A stretch of DNA of 64,000 bases. Source: Streptomyces sp. SCL15-4 (GTDB taxonomy: Bacteria; Actinomycetota; Actinomycetes; Streptomycetales; Streptomycetaceae). The stretch spans positions 2,976,001 to 3,040,000 of the forward strand of contig NZ_JAOBTQ010000001.1 of the NCBI RefSeq assembly GCF_033366695.1, given 5' to 3'. Each line of letters begins with the position of its first letter. The stretch's first letter is position 1. Positions 55,904 through 64,000 of this stretch are shown here, piece by piece. Below the pieces are notes generated by a model. The model made no database searches and had not been told where the DNA came from. It worked only from the letters and a program-made list of their open reading frames with translations. The translations under genes and the position numbers were made by a program.

Positions 55904-56662
55904 CTACTTCAGCGCCAGCAGCAGCGTGTCCGACGGGGAGCACCACACCGGCCTGGCCTCGGCGAATCCCTTCTCGCGCAGCACGCGCGCGTGCCACCGC
56001 ACCGACGGCATGTCCCCGTCCGCGTGCTCGCCGTAGATCTCGAAGCGGCGAGCGGTCGGCTCGGCGAGGGCCGGGTCCGCGGCCGCCAGCCGCCACCAGT
56101 CGGCCCAGTCCACCGCGCCGTCCCGCTTGGCCTGTTCCATACGGGCGTGCCGCTGGGCGCGCTCCGCCTCGTTGATCCGGGGCGTGGTCTCGTCGATCAT
56201 GTGGTCCGCGTTCATGAAAACACCGCCGTCGCGGACCAGCTCCGCGATCCGGCCGTAGAGGACCGCGAGGGGTTCGGCGTGCAGCCAGTGGAGGGCCGTC
56301 GCGGTCAGGACGGCGTCGTAGGAGTCGTACGGCAGCTTCGCCGGCCAGTCGGGGTCCTTGAGGTCGGCGGTGACGAGCCGGACGCGGTCGTCGCCGTCGA
56401 AGGTGCCGTGCGCGATGGCGAGCAGCGCCGGGTCCAGGTCGACACCGGTGCTGGTGGCCTCCGGGAAGCGGCTCAGCAGCCGGGCGGTGATGCTGCCGGT
56501 GCCGCAGGCCAGGTCGAGCACGCGCGGAGCGGGGCCCACGAGCGCCTCGACCATGTCGAGCATGATCCGGAAGCGCTCCTCGCGGTCCGGCATGTACCAC
56601 TCCTGCTGCCGGTCCCAGCTCTCCTGCCAGGCCGCCCAGTCGGTCCCGGTACTCGTCGTCAT
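55904..56662 (-). CDS. SAM-dependent methyltransferase
   Basis: 252 residues from ATG 56662; GTG 56671 with a closer GGGGAG site is a real alternative. Class I fold: [16 protein letters not shown] (motif I), [12 protein letters not shown] (motif II) and [12 protein letters not shown]. The remainder is mostly helical. Substrate unknown; such proteins (methyltransferase domain 25 type) often act on small molecules. Divergent from a CGNR regulator gene, 102 bases apart. Confidence 0.87.
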   Translation of the reverse strand: MTTSTGTDWAAWQESWDRQQEWYMPDREERFRIMLDMVEALVGPAPRVLDLACGTGSITARLLSRFPEATSTGVDLDPALLAIAHGTFDGDDRVRLVTADLKDPDWPAKLPYDSYDAVLTATALHWLHAEPLAVLYGRIAELVRDGGVFMNADHMIDETTPRINEAERAQRHARMEQAKRDGAVDWADWWRLAAADPALAEPTARRFEIYGEHADGDMPSVRWHARVLREKGFAEARPVWCSPSDTLLLALK

Positions 56663-56764
56663 GTGGAACACCGACTCCCCTCGGTTCGCGTAATACCCTG
56701 GAAGCACGACCGGCTCTTACCCGACCGCAGACACGACCATAAGACGCCCTCGTAAGGACTACAA

Positions 56765-57394
56765 GTGGAACTGGCCTATTACTCGGATTACGCGGTACGT
56801 CTCGTCAACAGCGAGGAGCCGGCCCGGGGCAAGGACGTCCTGACCACGGTCGAGGCCGTCCGCGACCTCTTCGGTGTCAACGCGTCGGCCGCCCGCCGCG
56901 CCACGGACGCCGACGTCACCCGCTTCCGCTCGGTCCGGGCCCGGCTGCGCGCGGTCTTCGAGGCCGCCGACCAGGGCGACGAGACCCTGGCCGTGGACCT
57001 GCTGAACTCACTGCTGCTGGAGTTCCCGGTCAGCCCGCAGATCTCCGGGCACGACCACCGGGACGACGACGGCCGGCCGCTGTGGCACATGCACCTGGCC
57101 GACCACCCCTCCAACGCCACCGCCGGCTACGCGGCGATCGCGGCGATGGGCCTCGCCTTCCACCTCACCGAGTACGGCGTCGACCGCCTCGGCCTGTGCC
57201 AGGCGTCCCCGTGCCGCAACGCCTACCTGGACACCTCCACCAACCGATCCCGGCGCTACTGCTCGGACCGCTGCGCCACCCGCGCCAACGTGGCCGCCTA
57301 CCGGGCCCGCAAGCGCCTGGAGGCCGACCGGTCCGGCAGCAGCGGCCGGGCCGCCGACAGCGCCCAGCGCAGCAGCGCGAACGGCGACCGCTGA
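56765..57394 (+). CDS. ABATE/CGNR zinc-finger regulator
   Basis: 209 residues, GTG 56765. The N-terminal half is the ABATE domain (LAYYSDYAVRLVNSEEP), and the C-terminal part is a CGNR zinc finger with C-x4-C and C-x3-C pairs in GLCQASPCRNAYLD and RRYCSDRCATRANVAAYRARK. It lacks the literal CGNR word, having CRNAY instead. Likely a stress-related transcription regulator. Its last 97 bases overlap the 3' end of the sodX gene on the other strand, which is unusual. Confidence 0.85.
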   Translation: MELAYYSDYAVRLVNSEEPARGKDVLTTVEAVRDLFGVNASAARRATDADVTRFRSVRARLRAVFEAADQGDETLAVDLLNSLLLEFPVSPQISGHDHRDDDGRPLWHMHLADHPSNATAGYAAIAAMGLAFHLTEYGVDRLGLCQASPCRNAYLDTSTNRSRRYCSDRCATRANVAAYRARKRLEADRSGSSGRAADSAQRSSANGDR

Positions 57395-57732
57395 CCGGCC
57401 CCCACCGGCCGGAACCGGAACAGCGCCTTGCCCAGGATCAGTTCCTCGGGCACCACCCCGTAGTCCGTGCTGTCCCCGCCCGCGTACGGATTGTCCCCGA
57501 GTACCCACCAGCCGCCGTCGCGCCGCTCCACCGCCCGCTTGACCACCAGCAGGTCCTGCTGGAAGGGATGGCGCAGGACCACCACGTCACCGGGCCGGAC
57601 CGCGCCCCCGTACCGCACCAGCAACTGGTCCCCGTGGTGCAGTGTGGGCACCATGGACGGGCCGGTCACCTCCGCCAGCCCGAAGGGCGCCACCGCCCTC
57701 CCCCGCTCGGTCTCCTGCGACAGTTCCGGCAT
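57298..57732 (-). CDS. sodX: Ni-superoxide dismutase maturation protease (SodX)
   Basis: 144 residues from ATG 57732, eight bases after GGGGAGG; the longer GTG frame has no site. Signal-peptidase-I-like protease: VTGPSMVPTLHHGDQLLVR with the catalytic Ser in GPSM, RPGDVVVLRHP, LLVVKRAV with the catalytic Lys, and WVLGDNP. It lacks a membrane helix, as expected for SodX, which removes the Ni-SOD leader in the cytosol. Divergent from sodN. The 3' end overlaps the CGNR gene for 97 bases. Confidence 0.92.
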   Translation of the reverse strand: MPELSQETERGRAVAPFGLAEVTGPSMVPTLHHGDQLLVRYGGAVRPGDVVVLRHPFQQDLLVVKRAVERRDGGWWVLGDNPYAGGDSTDYGVVPEELILGKALFRFRPVGAGQRSPFALLRWALSAARPLLPDRSASRRLRAR

Positions 57733-57877
57733 CCCCGGCACCTCCCCGGTCCGTTCCTCCACCAGTCTCAGTCTCACCCTGGACTTTTGTCCTAAGCCCT
57801 AGGGGGCAGCCGAGAAATCGCGTTCCTCAGGGAGTAATGTCGCACCTGAGAAGACGATCACGAGGAAGGAATGCTCC

Positions 57878-58273
57878 ATGCTTTCCCGCCTGTTTGCCCC
57901 CAAGGTCAAGGTCAGCGCCCACTGCGACCTGCCCTGCGGCGTGTACGACCCGGCCCAGGCCCGCATCGAGGCGGAGTCGGTGAAGGCCGTCCAGGAGAAG
58001 ATGGCCGGCAACGCCGACCCGCACTTCCAGGCCCGCGCCACCGTCATCAAGGAGCAGCGCGCCGAGCTGGCGAAGCACCACGTCTCCGTCCTGTGGAGCG
58101 ACTACTTCAAGGCCCCGCACTTCGAGAAGTACCCGGAGCTGCACCAGCTGGTCAACGACGCCCTGAAGGCCCTCTCGGCCGCCAAGGCGTCCACCGACCC
58201 GGCGACGGGCCAGAAGGCCCTGGACTACATCGAGCAGATCGCCAAGATCTTCTGGGAGACCAAGCAGGCCTGA
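57878..58273 (+). CDS. sodN: Nickel superoxide dismutase
   Basis: 131 residues. A 14-residue leader (MLSRLFAPKVKVSA) precedes the mature H15-C-D-L-P-C-G-V-Y, the Ni-hook, which is exposed after SodX cleavage. The rest is the four-helix bundle with KEQRAELAKHH and LHQLVNDALKAL. Converts superoxide to peroxide and oxygen in the cytosol. Ribosome site GAGGAAGG upstream. In Streptomyces, sodN is induced by nickel through Nur; I do not identify the operator here. A hairpin follows (58291-58322). Confidence 0.97.
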   Translation: MLSRLFAPKVKVSAHCDLPCGVYDPAQARIEAESVKAVQEKMAGNADPHFQARATVIKEQRAELAKHHVSVLWSDYFKAPHFEKYPELHQLVNDALKALSAAKASTDPATGQKALDYIEQIAKIFWETKQA

Positions 58274-58565
58274 CCGCCCGCCTCTTCCCCGCACCCGGCC
58301 CGCGCCACCGCGAGCCGGGTGCGGTGTTCTCCGCGGGCTGTGGTGCGCGCAAGCCCGCCGGGTCACGCACACCGGTGGCGTCGGCCGCCGGCTCGCGCAC
58401 ATGCTCCTGGACACCGGGCGGCCGGCCCCGGCCGCTTCGGCGCGTGGAGCGACGCGAAGGTTCGTTGCACCGCCCCGGCCACGACCAGGGTGTCCACGAC
58501 GCCGCCGGCCCCGGGCCGCCTCCGTGCCGGGCTCCGGCCTCACTGCGCTGTGCGAAGCTGGGCGG
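58274..58565. terminator. sodN terminator and following gap
   Basis: GCACCCGGC (58291-58299) and GCCGGGTGC (58314-58322) form a 9-bp stem 18 bases after the sodN stop. The rest up to the AraC gene start (about 240 bases) carries no supported gene. Confidence 0.6.
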
Positions 58566-58967
58566 GTGAGCGCACTGGAGGACCTGAGACGGCTGCGGCG
58601 CGTGCGCGACCGCATGGACCGGGAGTACGCCGAACCGCTCGACATGACCGCGCTGGCCCGCGACGCCCTGATGTCACCGGGCCACTTCCAGCGCAGCTTC
58701 CGCAAGGCGTTCGGCGAGACGCCGTACGGCTATCTCATGACCCGCCGGATCGAGCGGGCCAAGGCGCTGCTGCGCCGGGGCGATCTCACCGTCACCGAGG
58801 TGTGCCTCGCCGTCGGCTGCACCTCCCTCGGCTCCTTCAGCTCCCGCTTCACCGAGCTGGTCGGCGAGACGCCGAGCGCCTACCGGGCCCGCGACCACGA
58901 GGAGAGCGCGGTGATCCCGCCGTGCGTGGCCCGCAGGCTGACCCGGCCGCGCCGCCGCCCGTACTGA
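58566..58967 (+). CDS. Short AraC-family DNA-binding protein
   Basis: 133 residues, GTG 58566. Consists almost entirely of the AraC HTH: LDMTALARDALMSPGHFQRSFRKAFGETPYGYLM and RRIERAKALLRRGDLTVTEVCLAVGCTSLGSFSSRFTELVGETPSAYR. The N-terminal ligand-binding domain is missing, so it may act without effector or with a partner. It is followed after 34 bases by a VOC protein in the same direction, which looks like its target or co-transcribed enzyme. A basic tail RRLTRPRRRPY ends the protein. Confidence 0.9.
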   Translation: MSALEDLRRLRRVRDRMDREYAEPLDMTALARDALMSPGHFQRSFRKAFGETPYGYLMTRRIERAKALLRRGDLTVTEVCLAVGCTSLGSFSSRFTELVGETPSAYRARDHEESAVIPPCVARRLTRPRRRPY

Positions 58968-59001
58968 GGCACGGCGCGGCGGCCCGCTCTAGGGTGAGCC
59001 C

Positions 59002-59418
59002 ATGGACGTGAAACTCGCGCAGTGTTTCCTCGCGGTGGACGACCACGACAAGGCCATCGCCTTCTACCGCGATGTCCTCGGCATGGAGATCCGCAACGAC
59101 GTGGGCTTCGAAGGGATGCGCTGGGTGACCGTGGGCTCCCCGCTCCAGCCGGACGTGGAGATCGTGCTGGAGCCGCCGGACGCGAGTCCGGACGCCTCGC
59201 CGGCGGACAAGCAGGTCCTCAACGAACTCCTCGCCAAGGGCCTGCTGCGCGGGGTCATCTTCACCACCCCCGACTGCGACGCGCTGTACGAGCGGGTGCG
59301 GGAGGCCGGCGCCGACGTCCTCCAAGAGCCGCTGGACCAGCCCTACGGGGTCCGGGACTGCGCCTTCCGGGACCCGGCGGGCAACCAGCTCCGCTTCATC
59401 GAACGCCCGGCGTCCTGA
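59002..59418 (+). CDS. Glyoxalase/bleomycin-resistance (VOC) protein
   Basis: 138 residues, ATG 59002. betaalphabetabetabeta repeats: KLAQCFLAVDDHDKAIAFYRDVLGMEI, then VIFTTPDCDALYERVREAGADV and DCAFRDPAGNQLRFIE. Residues H44-like and E in the C-terminal FIE could bind metal. Cytoplasmic lyase or binding protein; substrate unknown. Follows an AraC-type gene by 34 bases, so possibly controlled by it. Confidence 0.9.
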   Translation: MDVKLAQCFLAVDDHDKAIAFYRDVLGMEIRNDVGFEGMRWVTVGSPLQPDVEIVLEPPDASPDASPADKQVLNELLAKGLLRGVIFTTPDCDALYERVREAGADVLQEPLDQPYGVRDCAFRDPAGNQLRFIERPAS

Positions 59419-59449
59419 CGCGGCGGCCGGCCGGCGGCCGCCGCGCGGC

Positions 59450-59782
59450 TCAGCCCCAGGGCTCCACGTCCACCACGGCCTCGGCCGGCAGCGGGCCGTA
59501 CACGTGCGGGAACTCCTCCCCGCCCGGCTCGGCGGACTCGTACCGCACCGGCGCACCGACCCGGGCCGGGTCCACGACGAGGACGACCAGCTCGTCCGGG
59601 CCGTCGTAGCCGCCGTAGAGGAACGCGGCGACGCCCGGCAGCTGCTCACGGCTGGAGAAGTGGATGAAGCCCTCCTCCTCAAGCGTGCGGCCCCGGGTGG
59701 ACCGTTCGTAGACACCGCGCTCGCGCGCCGCTTCCCACAGGGAGCGTTCGGTGATGTGCAGGATGTACGGCAGTTTCGGCAT
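59450..59782 (-). CDS. DUF952 family protein
   Basis: 110 residues, ATG 59782. MPKLPYILHITERSLWEAA, EEEGFIHFSSREQLPGVAA and a C-terminal FPHVYGPLPAEAVVDVEPWG are hallmarks of DUF952 (related to ADP-ribosyltransferase/Tpt1-like folds). No known function. Convergent with the VOC gene and divergent from nothing close; a Zn-ribbon gene follows upstream on the same strand. Confidence 0.9.
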   Translation of the reverse strand: MPKLPYILHITERSLWEAARERGVYERSTRGRTLEEEGFIHFSSREQLPGVAAFLYGGYDGPDELVVLVVDPARVGAPVRYESAEPGGEEFPHVYGPLPAEAVVDVEPWG

Positions 59783-59823
59783 GGCCTCACGCTACGGCGT
59801 CCCCCGCCACCGGCCCATCCGGT

Positions 59824-60087
59824 TCACGGCGCCTCCGGCCGCCCGGGCGCGCGGCCGGGGGCGTCCCTCGCACCGGCGGACGGGCCGGAACCGGGAGCGG
59901 GACCCGGAACAGGTTCGGCGGACCGGTCCGTGCCGGGGCCGTCGGGGGCGGTGTACGCCCCGCAGCCGCGGTTGCGGCACGGGCCGGGGCCCCAGACCGG
60001 CACCCAGGCGCCCAGCGTCTTGTGCCGCTTGACGACGTTCTCCACCGGCTGCCCGCAGACCGGACAGACGGGTTCCTCGCTGCCCAT
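59824..60087 (-). CDS. Small zinc-ribbon protein with Pro/Ala tail
   Basis: 87 residues from ATG 60087 with TGAGG upstream. The first 40 residues have CPVC and a later C-x3-C (GPCRNRGCGAY), four likely zinc ligands, after KRHKTLGAWVPVWG. The second half is disordered Pro/Gly/Ala/Ser-rich, as in short Streptomyces ribbon proteins. The longer frame upstream is rejected as Arg/Pro-rich non-coding sequence. Function unknown. Confidence 0.75.
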   Translation of the reverse strand: MGSEEPVCPVCGQPVENVVKRHKTLGAWVPVWGPGPCRNRGCGAYTAPDGPGTDRSAEPVPGPAPGSGPSAGARDAPGRAPGRPEAP

Positions 60088-60268
60088 GACCTCAGCGTAG
60101 GCCGCCTCGTCGCGGCGCGCCGCCCGGACGGGCCGGCGGCAGGCGGTGGCCCCGCACAGTGTGGAGGTGTGCGGAGCCGCCTGACCGGAGGCCCCGACGG
60201 GCCGTGCGGGGTCAGGAGCCACACGGGCCGAAGTCTCCGGGTTCTCCCCGGCCGCCGGGCGGCGGCGC

Positions 60269-61405
60269 TCAGTTGGTGCGCCGGGTGACGAACTCGGCGA
60301 GCGCCAGCAGACCGCCCGCCGCCTCCGGATCGGGGACCGCACGGGCCAGTTCCTGCATGGCCCGGGCCATCCGGTCGGCCGCCTCGGCCTGCGCCCAGTC
60401 CCGGCCGCCGGCCCGCTCCACCGCCAGCGTCGTACGCGCGATCTCCCCGGCCTCCGCCTCCTCGCCGTACGGCTTCCCGTACAGCGCGGCCAGCTCGGAC
60501 GCCTCCGGTGTGCCGGAGGTCAGCGCCGCCACCACCGGCAGGGACTTCTTGCGGGCGACGAGATCCGCGCCGGCCGGCTTGCCGGTGTGCCGCGGGTCTC
60601 CCCATATGCCGATCACGTCGTCGATCAGCTGGAAGGCGAGCCCGGCCTGACGGCCGAAGCCGTCCAGCGCGGCCACCTCCTCCGCGCCGGCGCCCGCGTA
60701 CAGCGCGCCGATCGCGCAGGCGCAGCCCAGCAGTGCGCCGGTCTTGGCCTCGGCCATGGTGAGCACCTCGTCCAGCGTCACCGCGTCCGGGGCGCGCCGC
60801 TCCAGGTCGGTGTCGGCGTGCTGGCCCTCGCACAGCTCCACCACACAGGCCGCGAGCCGGGCCGCGGCCGGGCCGGAGGCCGGGTGCGGGTCCTCGGCGA
60901 GCAGCCGCAGGGCCAACGCCTGGAGCGCGTCCCCGGCGAGGATCGCGTCGGTGTCCCCGAACACGGTCCAGGCCGTCGGCCGGTGCCGGCGGGTGGTGTC
61001 CCGGTCCATCACGTCGTCGTGCAGCAGCGTGAAGTTGTGGATCAGTTCGACCGCCGCGGCGGCGCGGACCGCCGCCGTTCGGGCCGCCGGGCCGCCGAGC
61101 GCCGCGGCCGCCGCCAGCACGAGTGCCGGTCTGATCGCCTTGCCCGCGTTGCCCGCCGCCGGTGTGCCGTCGGCGTGCTGCCAGCCGAAGTGGTAGAGCC
61201 CGATCCGGCGCATGGTGCCGGGCAGCGACTCCACGGCCGCCCGCAGCTGCGGGTAGACCTGGGCCCGGGTGCGCTCCAACTGCGCCAGCGCCTCCTGCCC
61301 GTCGAGCGGACCGGCGGCCCCGGTGGTCTGCCGGGACTCCCCCGCCGTGCCGGAATCCGGCACACCGGGGGCACGCTCGTCGGTCTCCGTCATGTACTCG
61401 GCCAT
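60269..61405 (-). CDS. Polyprenyl diphosphate synthase, probable encapsulin cargo
   Basis: 378 residues. First Asp-rich motif LLHDDVMDRD at about 130 and second QLIDDVIGIWGD at about 243 support trans-prenyltransferase activity making geranyl/farnesyl or longer diphosphates; the second motif is of the DDxxG-type instead of DDxxD. The N-terminal 45 residues are Glu/Gly/Thr/Ala-rich and likely disordered, the position of targeting peptides in encapsulin cargo enzymes. The gene lies 112 bases downstream of the encapsulin shell gene on the same strand, as in the known EshA-associated operons. Product chain length is not evident. Confidence 0.9.
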   Translation of the reverse strand: MAEYMTETDERAPGVPDSGTAGESRQTTGAAGPLDGQEALAQLERTRAQVYPQLRAAVESLPGTMRRIGLYHFGWQHADGTPAAGNAGKAIRPALVLAAAAALGGPAARTAAVRAAAAVELIHNFTLLHDDVMDRDTTRRHRPTAWTVFGDTDAILAGDALQALALRLLAEDPHPASGPAAARLAACVVELCEGQHADTDLERRAPDAVTLDEVLTMAEAKTGALLGCACAIGALYAGAGAEEVAALDGFGRQAGLAFQLIDDVIGIWGDPRHTGKPAGADLVARKKSLPVVAALTSGTPEASELAALYGKPYGEEAEAGEIARTTLAVERAGGRDWAQAEAADRMARAMQELARAVPDPEAAGGLLALAEFVTRRTN

Positions 61406-61517
61406 GCCTCCCCCTCGCCAGGTCCGCGCGAGCCGATGTCACCGGGCCGCCCGGACGCGTTCCCCGAGGGCCTACCCGTCCCGGCGGCCGGAGACACGGC
61501 CGCTACGTGCGGAAACG

Positions 61518-62924
61518 TCACCCCCACCGGCCGATCTCGACGTTCTCCAGGACACCGAGCGCGTCCGGCACCAGAACGGCGGCCGAGTAGTAGGCCGTCA
61601 CCAGGTACTTGATGATGGCCTGCTCGTTGATGCCCATGAACCGGACGGACAGGCTCGGTTCGATCTCGTCCGGGATGCCGGACTGCCGCAGGCCGATCAC
61701 GCCCTGCTCGGACTCGCCGGTACGCATGGCGATGATGGAGGTCGTCCGGGCCTCGCTGACCGGGATCTTGTTGCACGGGTAGATCGGCACCCCGCGCCAG
61801 GTGGGGATGCGGTTGCCGCCGATGTCGATGGTCTCCGGGACCAGGCCCCGCTTGTTCAGCTCGCGGCCGAACGCGGCGATCGCGCGCGGGTGGGCCAGGA
61901 ACAGCTTGGTGCCCCGGCGGCGGCTGAGCAGCTCGTCCAGGTCGTCCGGGCTGGGCACGCCGTCGTGCGGCTGGATCCGCTGGTCGTACTCGCAGTTGCT
62001 GAGCAGACCGAACTCGGGGTTGTTGACCAGCTCGTGTTCCTGGCGCTCCTTCAACGCCTCGACCGTGAGCCGCAGCTGCTGCTCGGTCTGGTTCATCGGC
62101 TGGTTGTAGAGGTCGGCCACGCGCGAGTGGATGCGCAGGACGGTCTGGGCGATGCTCAGTTCGTACTCGCGGGGCCGTGGCTCGTAGTCCACGAAGGTGT
62201 GCGGGATGTCGGGCTCGCCGGAGTGGCCGGCCGCCAGCTCGACCTCCTTCTCGCCGTACTTGTTGGCCCGCTGCCGGGGGATCGAGCGCAGCCGTTCGAG
62301 GTGGGCGCGCAGCGAGTCGGAGCGCTCCGCGACCTGCTGGAAGTCCTGCCGGGCGAGGACCAGCACCGTGGTCGCGGTGTGCGCGCGGACGGTGTACTCC
62401 CAGATCGCCTCCGGCTCGAGCAGCGCCTGGTCGCCGAAGTAGGCGCCGTCGGCGAGGACCCCGAGGACGGCGTCGTCGCCGTAGGGGCCCGTGCCGATCT
62501 TCTCCACCCGGCCGTGCGCGAGCAGGTAGACCTCGTCGGTGGGGTGGCCGAAATCGGCGATCACCTCGCCGGCCGCGACTTCGCGCTGACGGCAGCGCCG
62601 GGCCAGTTCGGCGAGCACCTCCTCGTCGTCGTACGACCGCAGGGCCGGCAGTTCGCCCAGTTCGTTCGGGATGACCTCCACCTGGTCCCCGGTCTTCACG
62701 AAGGTGATGCGGCCGTCGCCGACGGCGTAGGTCAGCCGCCGGTTCACCCGGTAGGTGCCGCCCTGGACGTCGACCCAGGGAAGCGTGCGCAGCAGCCAGC
62801 GGGAGCTGATCTCCTGCATCTGCGGCACGGACTTGGTGGTGGTGGCCAGGTTCCGCGCTGCCGCCGTCCCGAGGGACTGCTGCGGCCTGTTCTGATCGGT
62901 ACGGACCTCTTCGCCTACCGACAT
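61518..62924 (-). CDS. eshA: Family 2B encapsulin shell protein with cyclic-nucleotide-binding domain (EshA-like)
   Basis: 468 residues from ATG 62924 with GGAGGG about ten bases upstream. Residues 1-95 and 220-468 are the HK97-fold capsid halves ([50 protein letters not shown]). Between lies a cyclic-nucleotide-binding domain (about 100-215) with [28 protein letters not shown] and [12 protein letters not shown]. This domain order is that of the family 2B encapsulins, known in Streptomyces as EshA, which form compartments loaded with terpene enzymes. The neighbouring polyprenyl synthase is the likely cargo. Whether it binds cAMP or another ligand is not visible. Confidence 0.95.
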   Translation of the reverse strand: MSVGEEVRTDQNRPQQSLGTAAARNLATTTKSVPQMQEISSRWLLRTLPWVDVQGGTYRVNRRLTYAVGDGRITFVKTGDQVEVIPNELGELPALRSYDDEEVLAELARRCRQREVAAGEVIADFGHPTDEVYLLAHGRVEKIGTGPYGDDAVLGVLADGAYFGDQALLEPEAIWEYTVRAHTATTVLVLARQDFQQVAERSDSLRAHLERLRSIPRQRANKYGEKEVELAAGHSGEPDIPHTFVDYEPRPREYELSIAQTVLRIHSRVADLYNQPMNQTEQQLRLTVEALKERQEHELVNNPEFGLLSNCEYDQRIQPHDGVPSPDDLDELLSRRRGTKLFLAHPRAIAAFGRELNKRGLVPETIDIGGNRIPTWRGVPIYPCNKIPVSEARTTSIIAMRTGESEQGVIGLRQSGIPDEIEPSLSVRFMGINEQAIIKYLVTAYYSAAVLVPDALGVLENVEIGRWG

Positions 62925-63221
62925 AAAGTAATGCCCTCCCATGTATGCCCGGTGCCGCAGTGCACCGGGCACCGGTCTCACGTCCGAGCGTCCCAGCACG
63001 CGGTGTGTCCGCGCCATTACCCGAAAGAGCGGGAATGGATCATCGGATTACCGGGCAGAAAGAGAGACTTCGCTCCGGCTCCCGCGGCCTCCGCCGGCTG
63101 TCCGGATCGGCTCGCACACCGTACGAACGATGTGTTCCGAGTCGTCCGGTTTCGGTAGAAGCAGGCAGGACATCCGGTCGCGCTCCGCGGACCGGACGGG
63201 CACGGCACGAAGGAGTCGGGC
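62925..63221. other. Divergent region between encapsulin and amidase genes
   Basis: About 300 bases with the eshA promoter leftward and the amidase promoter rightward. No recognised operator; a short frame on each strand is Arg/Ser-rich and not supported. Confidence 0.45.
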
Positions 63222-63815
63222 ATGGCCCCACCCATGTCGGCGAGCGAATTCCTGGACGCGCTGCGGGACGAGGGCGTGACGGTCGTCGAGGTCGGCGACT
63301 GGCGGGAGCACAACCGCAATCACAAGGGCCCCTGGGGGCCCGTGCACGGTGTGATGATCCACCACACGGTGACCCGGGGCAGCGAGCAGACGGTGGACCT
63401 GTGCCGCGACGGTTACCAGGACCTGCCGGGCCCGCTGTGCCATGGCGTGATCACCAAGGACGGCCGGGTCCACCTGGTCGGCTACGGCCGCGCCAACCAC
63501 GCCGGTCTCGGCGACGACGAGGTGCTGCGGGCGGTGATCGCCGAGAAGGGGATGCCGCCGGACAACGAGGCCAACACCGACGGCAACCGGCACTTCTACG
63601 GCTTCGAGTGCGAGAACCTCGGCGACGGGGCGGACCCGTGGCCGGAGGAGCAGGTGGAGGCGATCGTCCGGGTCTCCGCGGCGCTGTGCCGCCGTCACGG
63701 CTGGACGGAACGGTCGGTCATCGGCCACCTGGAGTGGCAGCCGGGGAAGGTGGATCCAAGAGGGGTCACGATGCGCTCGCTGAGGTCGCGGGTGCGGGAA
63801 CGGCTGAAGGACTAG
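63222..63815 (+). CDS. N-acetylmuramoyl-L-alanine amidase (PGRP/amidase_2 type)
   Basis: 197 residues, ATG 63222 six bases after AAGGAG. Amidase_2 core: GVMIHHTVTRGSE with a zinc His, the loop LCHGVITKDGRVHLVGYGRANHAG, and GHLEWQPGKVDP with the second His. No signal peptide or membrane helix is seen, so export, if any, needs a holin or other route, as for phage endolysins. Zinc-dependent cleavage of the stem peptide from MurNAc is inferred from the family. A second ATG at 63234 is possible. Confidence 0.9.
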   Translation: MAPPMSASEFLDALRDEGVTVVEVGDWREHNRNHKGPWGPVHGVMIHHTVTRGSEQTVDLCRDGYQDLPGPLCHGVITKDGRVHLVGYGRANHAGLGDDEVLRAVIAEKGMPPDNEANTDGNRHFYGFECENLGDGADPWPEEQVEAIVRVSAALCRRHGWTERSVIGHLEWQPGKVDPRGVTMRSLRSRVRERLKD

Positions 63816-63924
63816 CACCACGAGGTCGGGGCGCGCCGTGGCCGGTCGCGCGGTTTCCCCTGGTGGTCGCGGTCACCGCCGGCCGCGATGCGCCCGGGCA
63901 CCCGCCCCGGGCGACAATGGAGCC

Positions 63925-64000
63925 GTGACCAGCCCCGACCCGCTCGCTCCCCGCCTCCCCTCGCCCCTCCAAGAGGTGCGGGACAGCCGGTTCGAGCGCC
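63925..64000 (+). CDS. ACC deaminase/D-cysteine desulfhydrase-type PLP enzyme, 5' end only
   Basis: Only 25 codons are in the window, from GTG 63925: TSPDPLAPRLPSPLQEVRD, the typical N-terminus of 1-aminocyclopropane-1-carboxylate deaminase/D-cysteine desulfhydrase-family proteins in Streptomyces. Its catalytic Lys is beyond the edge. Call rests on the resemblance of this short start and on its usual neighbourhood, so it is modest. Confidence 0.5.
   Translation, partial: MTSPDPLAPRLPSPLQEVRDSRFER

Overview
This window is from a Streptomyces chromosome. The evidence is about 70 percent GC coding DNA with GTG and TTG starts and GGAGG-type ribosome sites, and a set of Streptomyces hallmark genes: Ni-superoxide dismutase with its protease, a conservon, an EshA-type encapsulin, a fused E2-E1 2-oxoglutarate dehydrogenase, Ku, and GH25 lysozyme. 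From memory, the gene order from Ku to EshA resembles a conserved stretch of the S. coelicolor chromosome (roughly SCO5309 down to SCO5249), read in the opposite direction. No database was searched.

Layout. Positions 1-7286 are a visibly lower-GC accessory island made largely of defence genes: a HEPN-type protein cut by the window edge, with a DUF262 partner; three small Streptomyces-type genes, one frameshifted; an AspBHI/Mrr-like modification-dependent nuclease; and a type II restriction-modification pair made of a C5-cytosine methyltransferase and a NaeI-like nuclease. The island stops at a 3' half of a tRNA-Arg(CCG) gene (7287-7332), the classic scar of an element integrated into a tRNA.

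From 7410 onward the DNA is core-like. 7.4-14.1 kb holds a nitrate/nitrite MFS carrier, an ArsR-like regulator divergent from an MFS pump, divergent Ku and LigD-type polymerase (NHEJ repair), a NERD protein and a dual-specificity-like phosphatase. 14.2-19.1 kb holds a lipoprotein with an overlapping orphan histidine kinase, then FtsW/RodA and a class B PBP. 19.1-25.1 kb holds a PYPQQ-repeat membrane protein, two divergent diiron oxygenases with a TetR regulator, an NlpC/P60 hydrolase and a secreted protein. 25.1-30.7 kb is a complete conservon (cvnA-D) ending in a styrene-monooxygenase-like flavoenzyme. 31-38.5 kb holds a PP2C-like protein, MarR, GH25 lysozyme, a frameshifted PAS/GAF/SpoIIE/ATPase regulator, and Lon with an HspR (HAIR) operator.

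39-45.7 kb holds a spermidine-synthase-like protein, an OmpR-type two-component system and sucA/kgd. 46-52.6 kb holds DUF4097-PadR, a 70-bp-period repeat array, a ClpN-HTH operon with perfect palindromic operators, a zinc-type dehydrogenase and malic enzyme. 53-55.8 kb is a complete glutamate-type ABC importer. 55.9-64 kb holds a methyltransferase, CGNR regulator, sodX/sodN, AraC-VOC, DUF952, a zinc-ribbon protein, and a polyprenyl synthase beside a family 2B encapsulin shell (EshA), then an amidase and the start of a PLP enzyme.

Strongest leads: the HEPN/DUF262 pair and its restriction island ended by a tRNA scar; the encapsulin with its terpenoid-precursor enzyme; the divergent diiron oxygenases; the ClpN/HTH operon; and two single-base frameshifts in otherwise intact genes.
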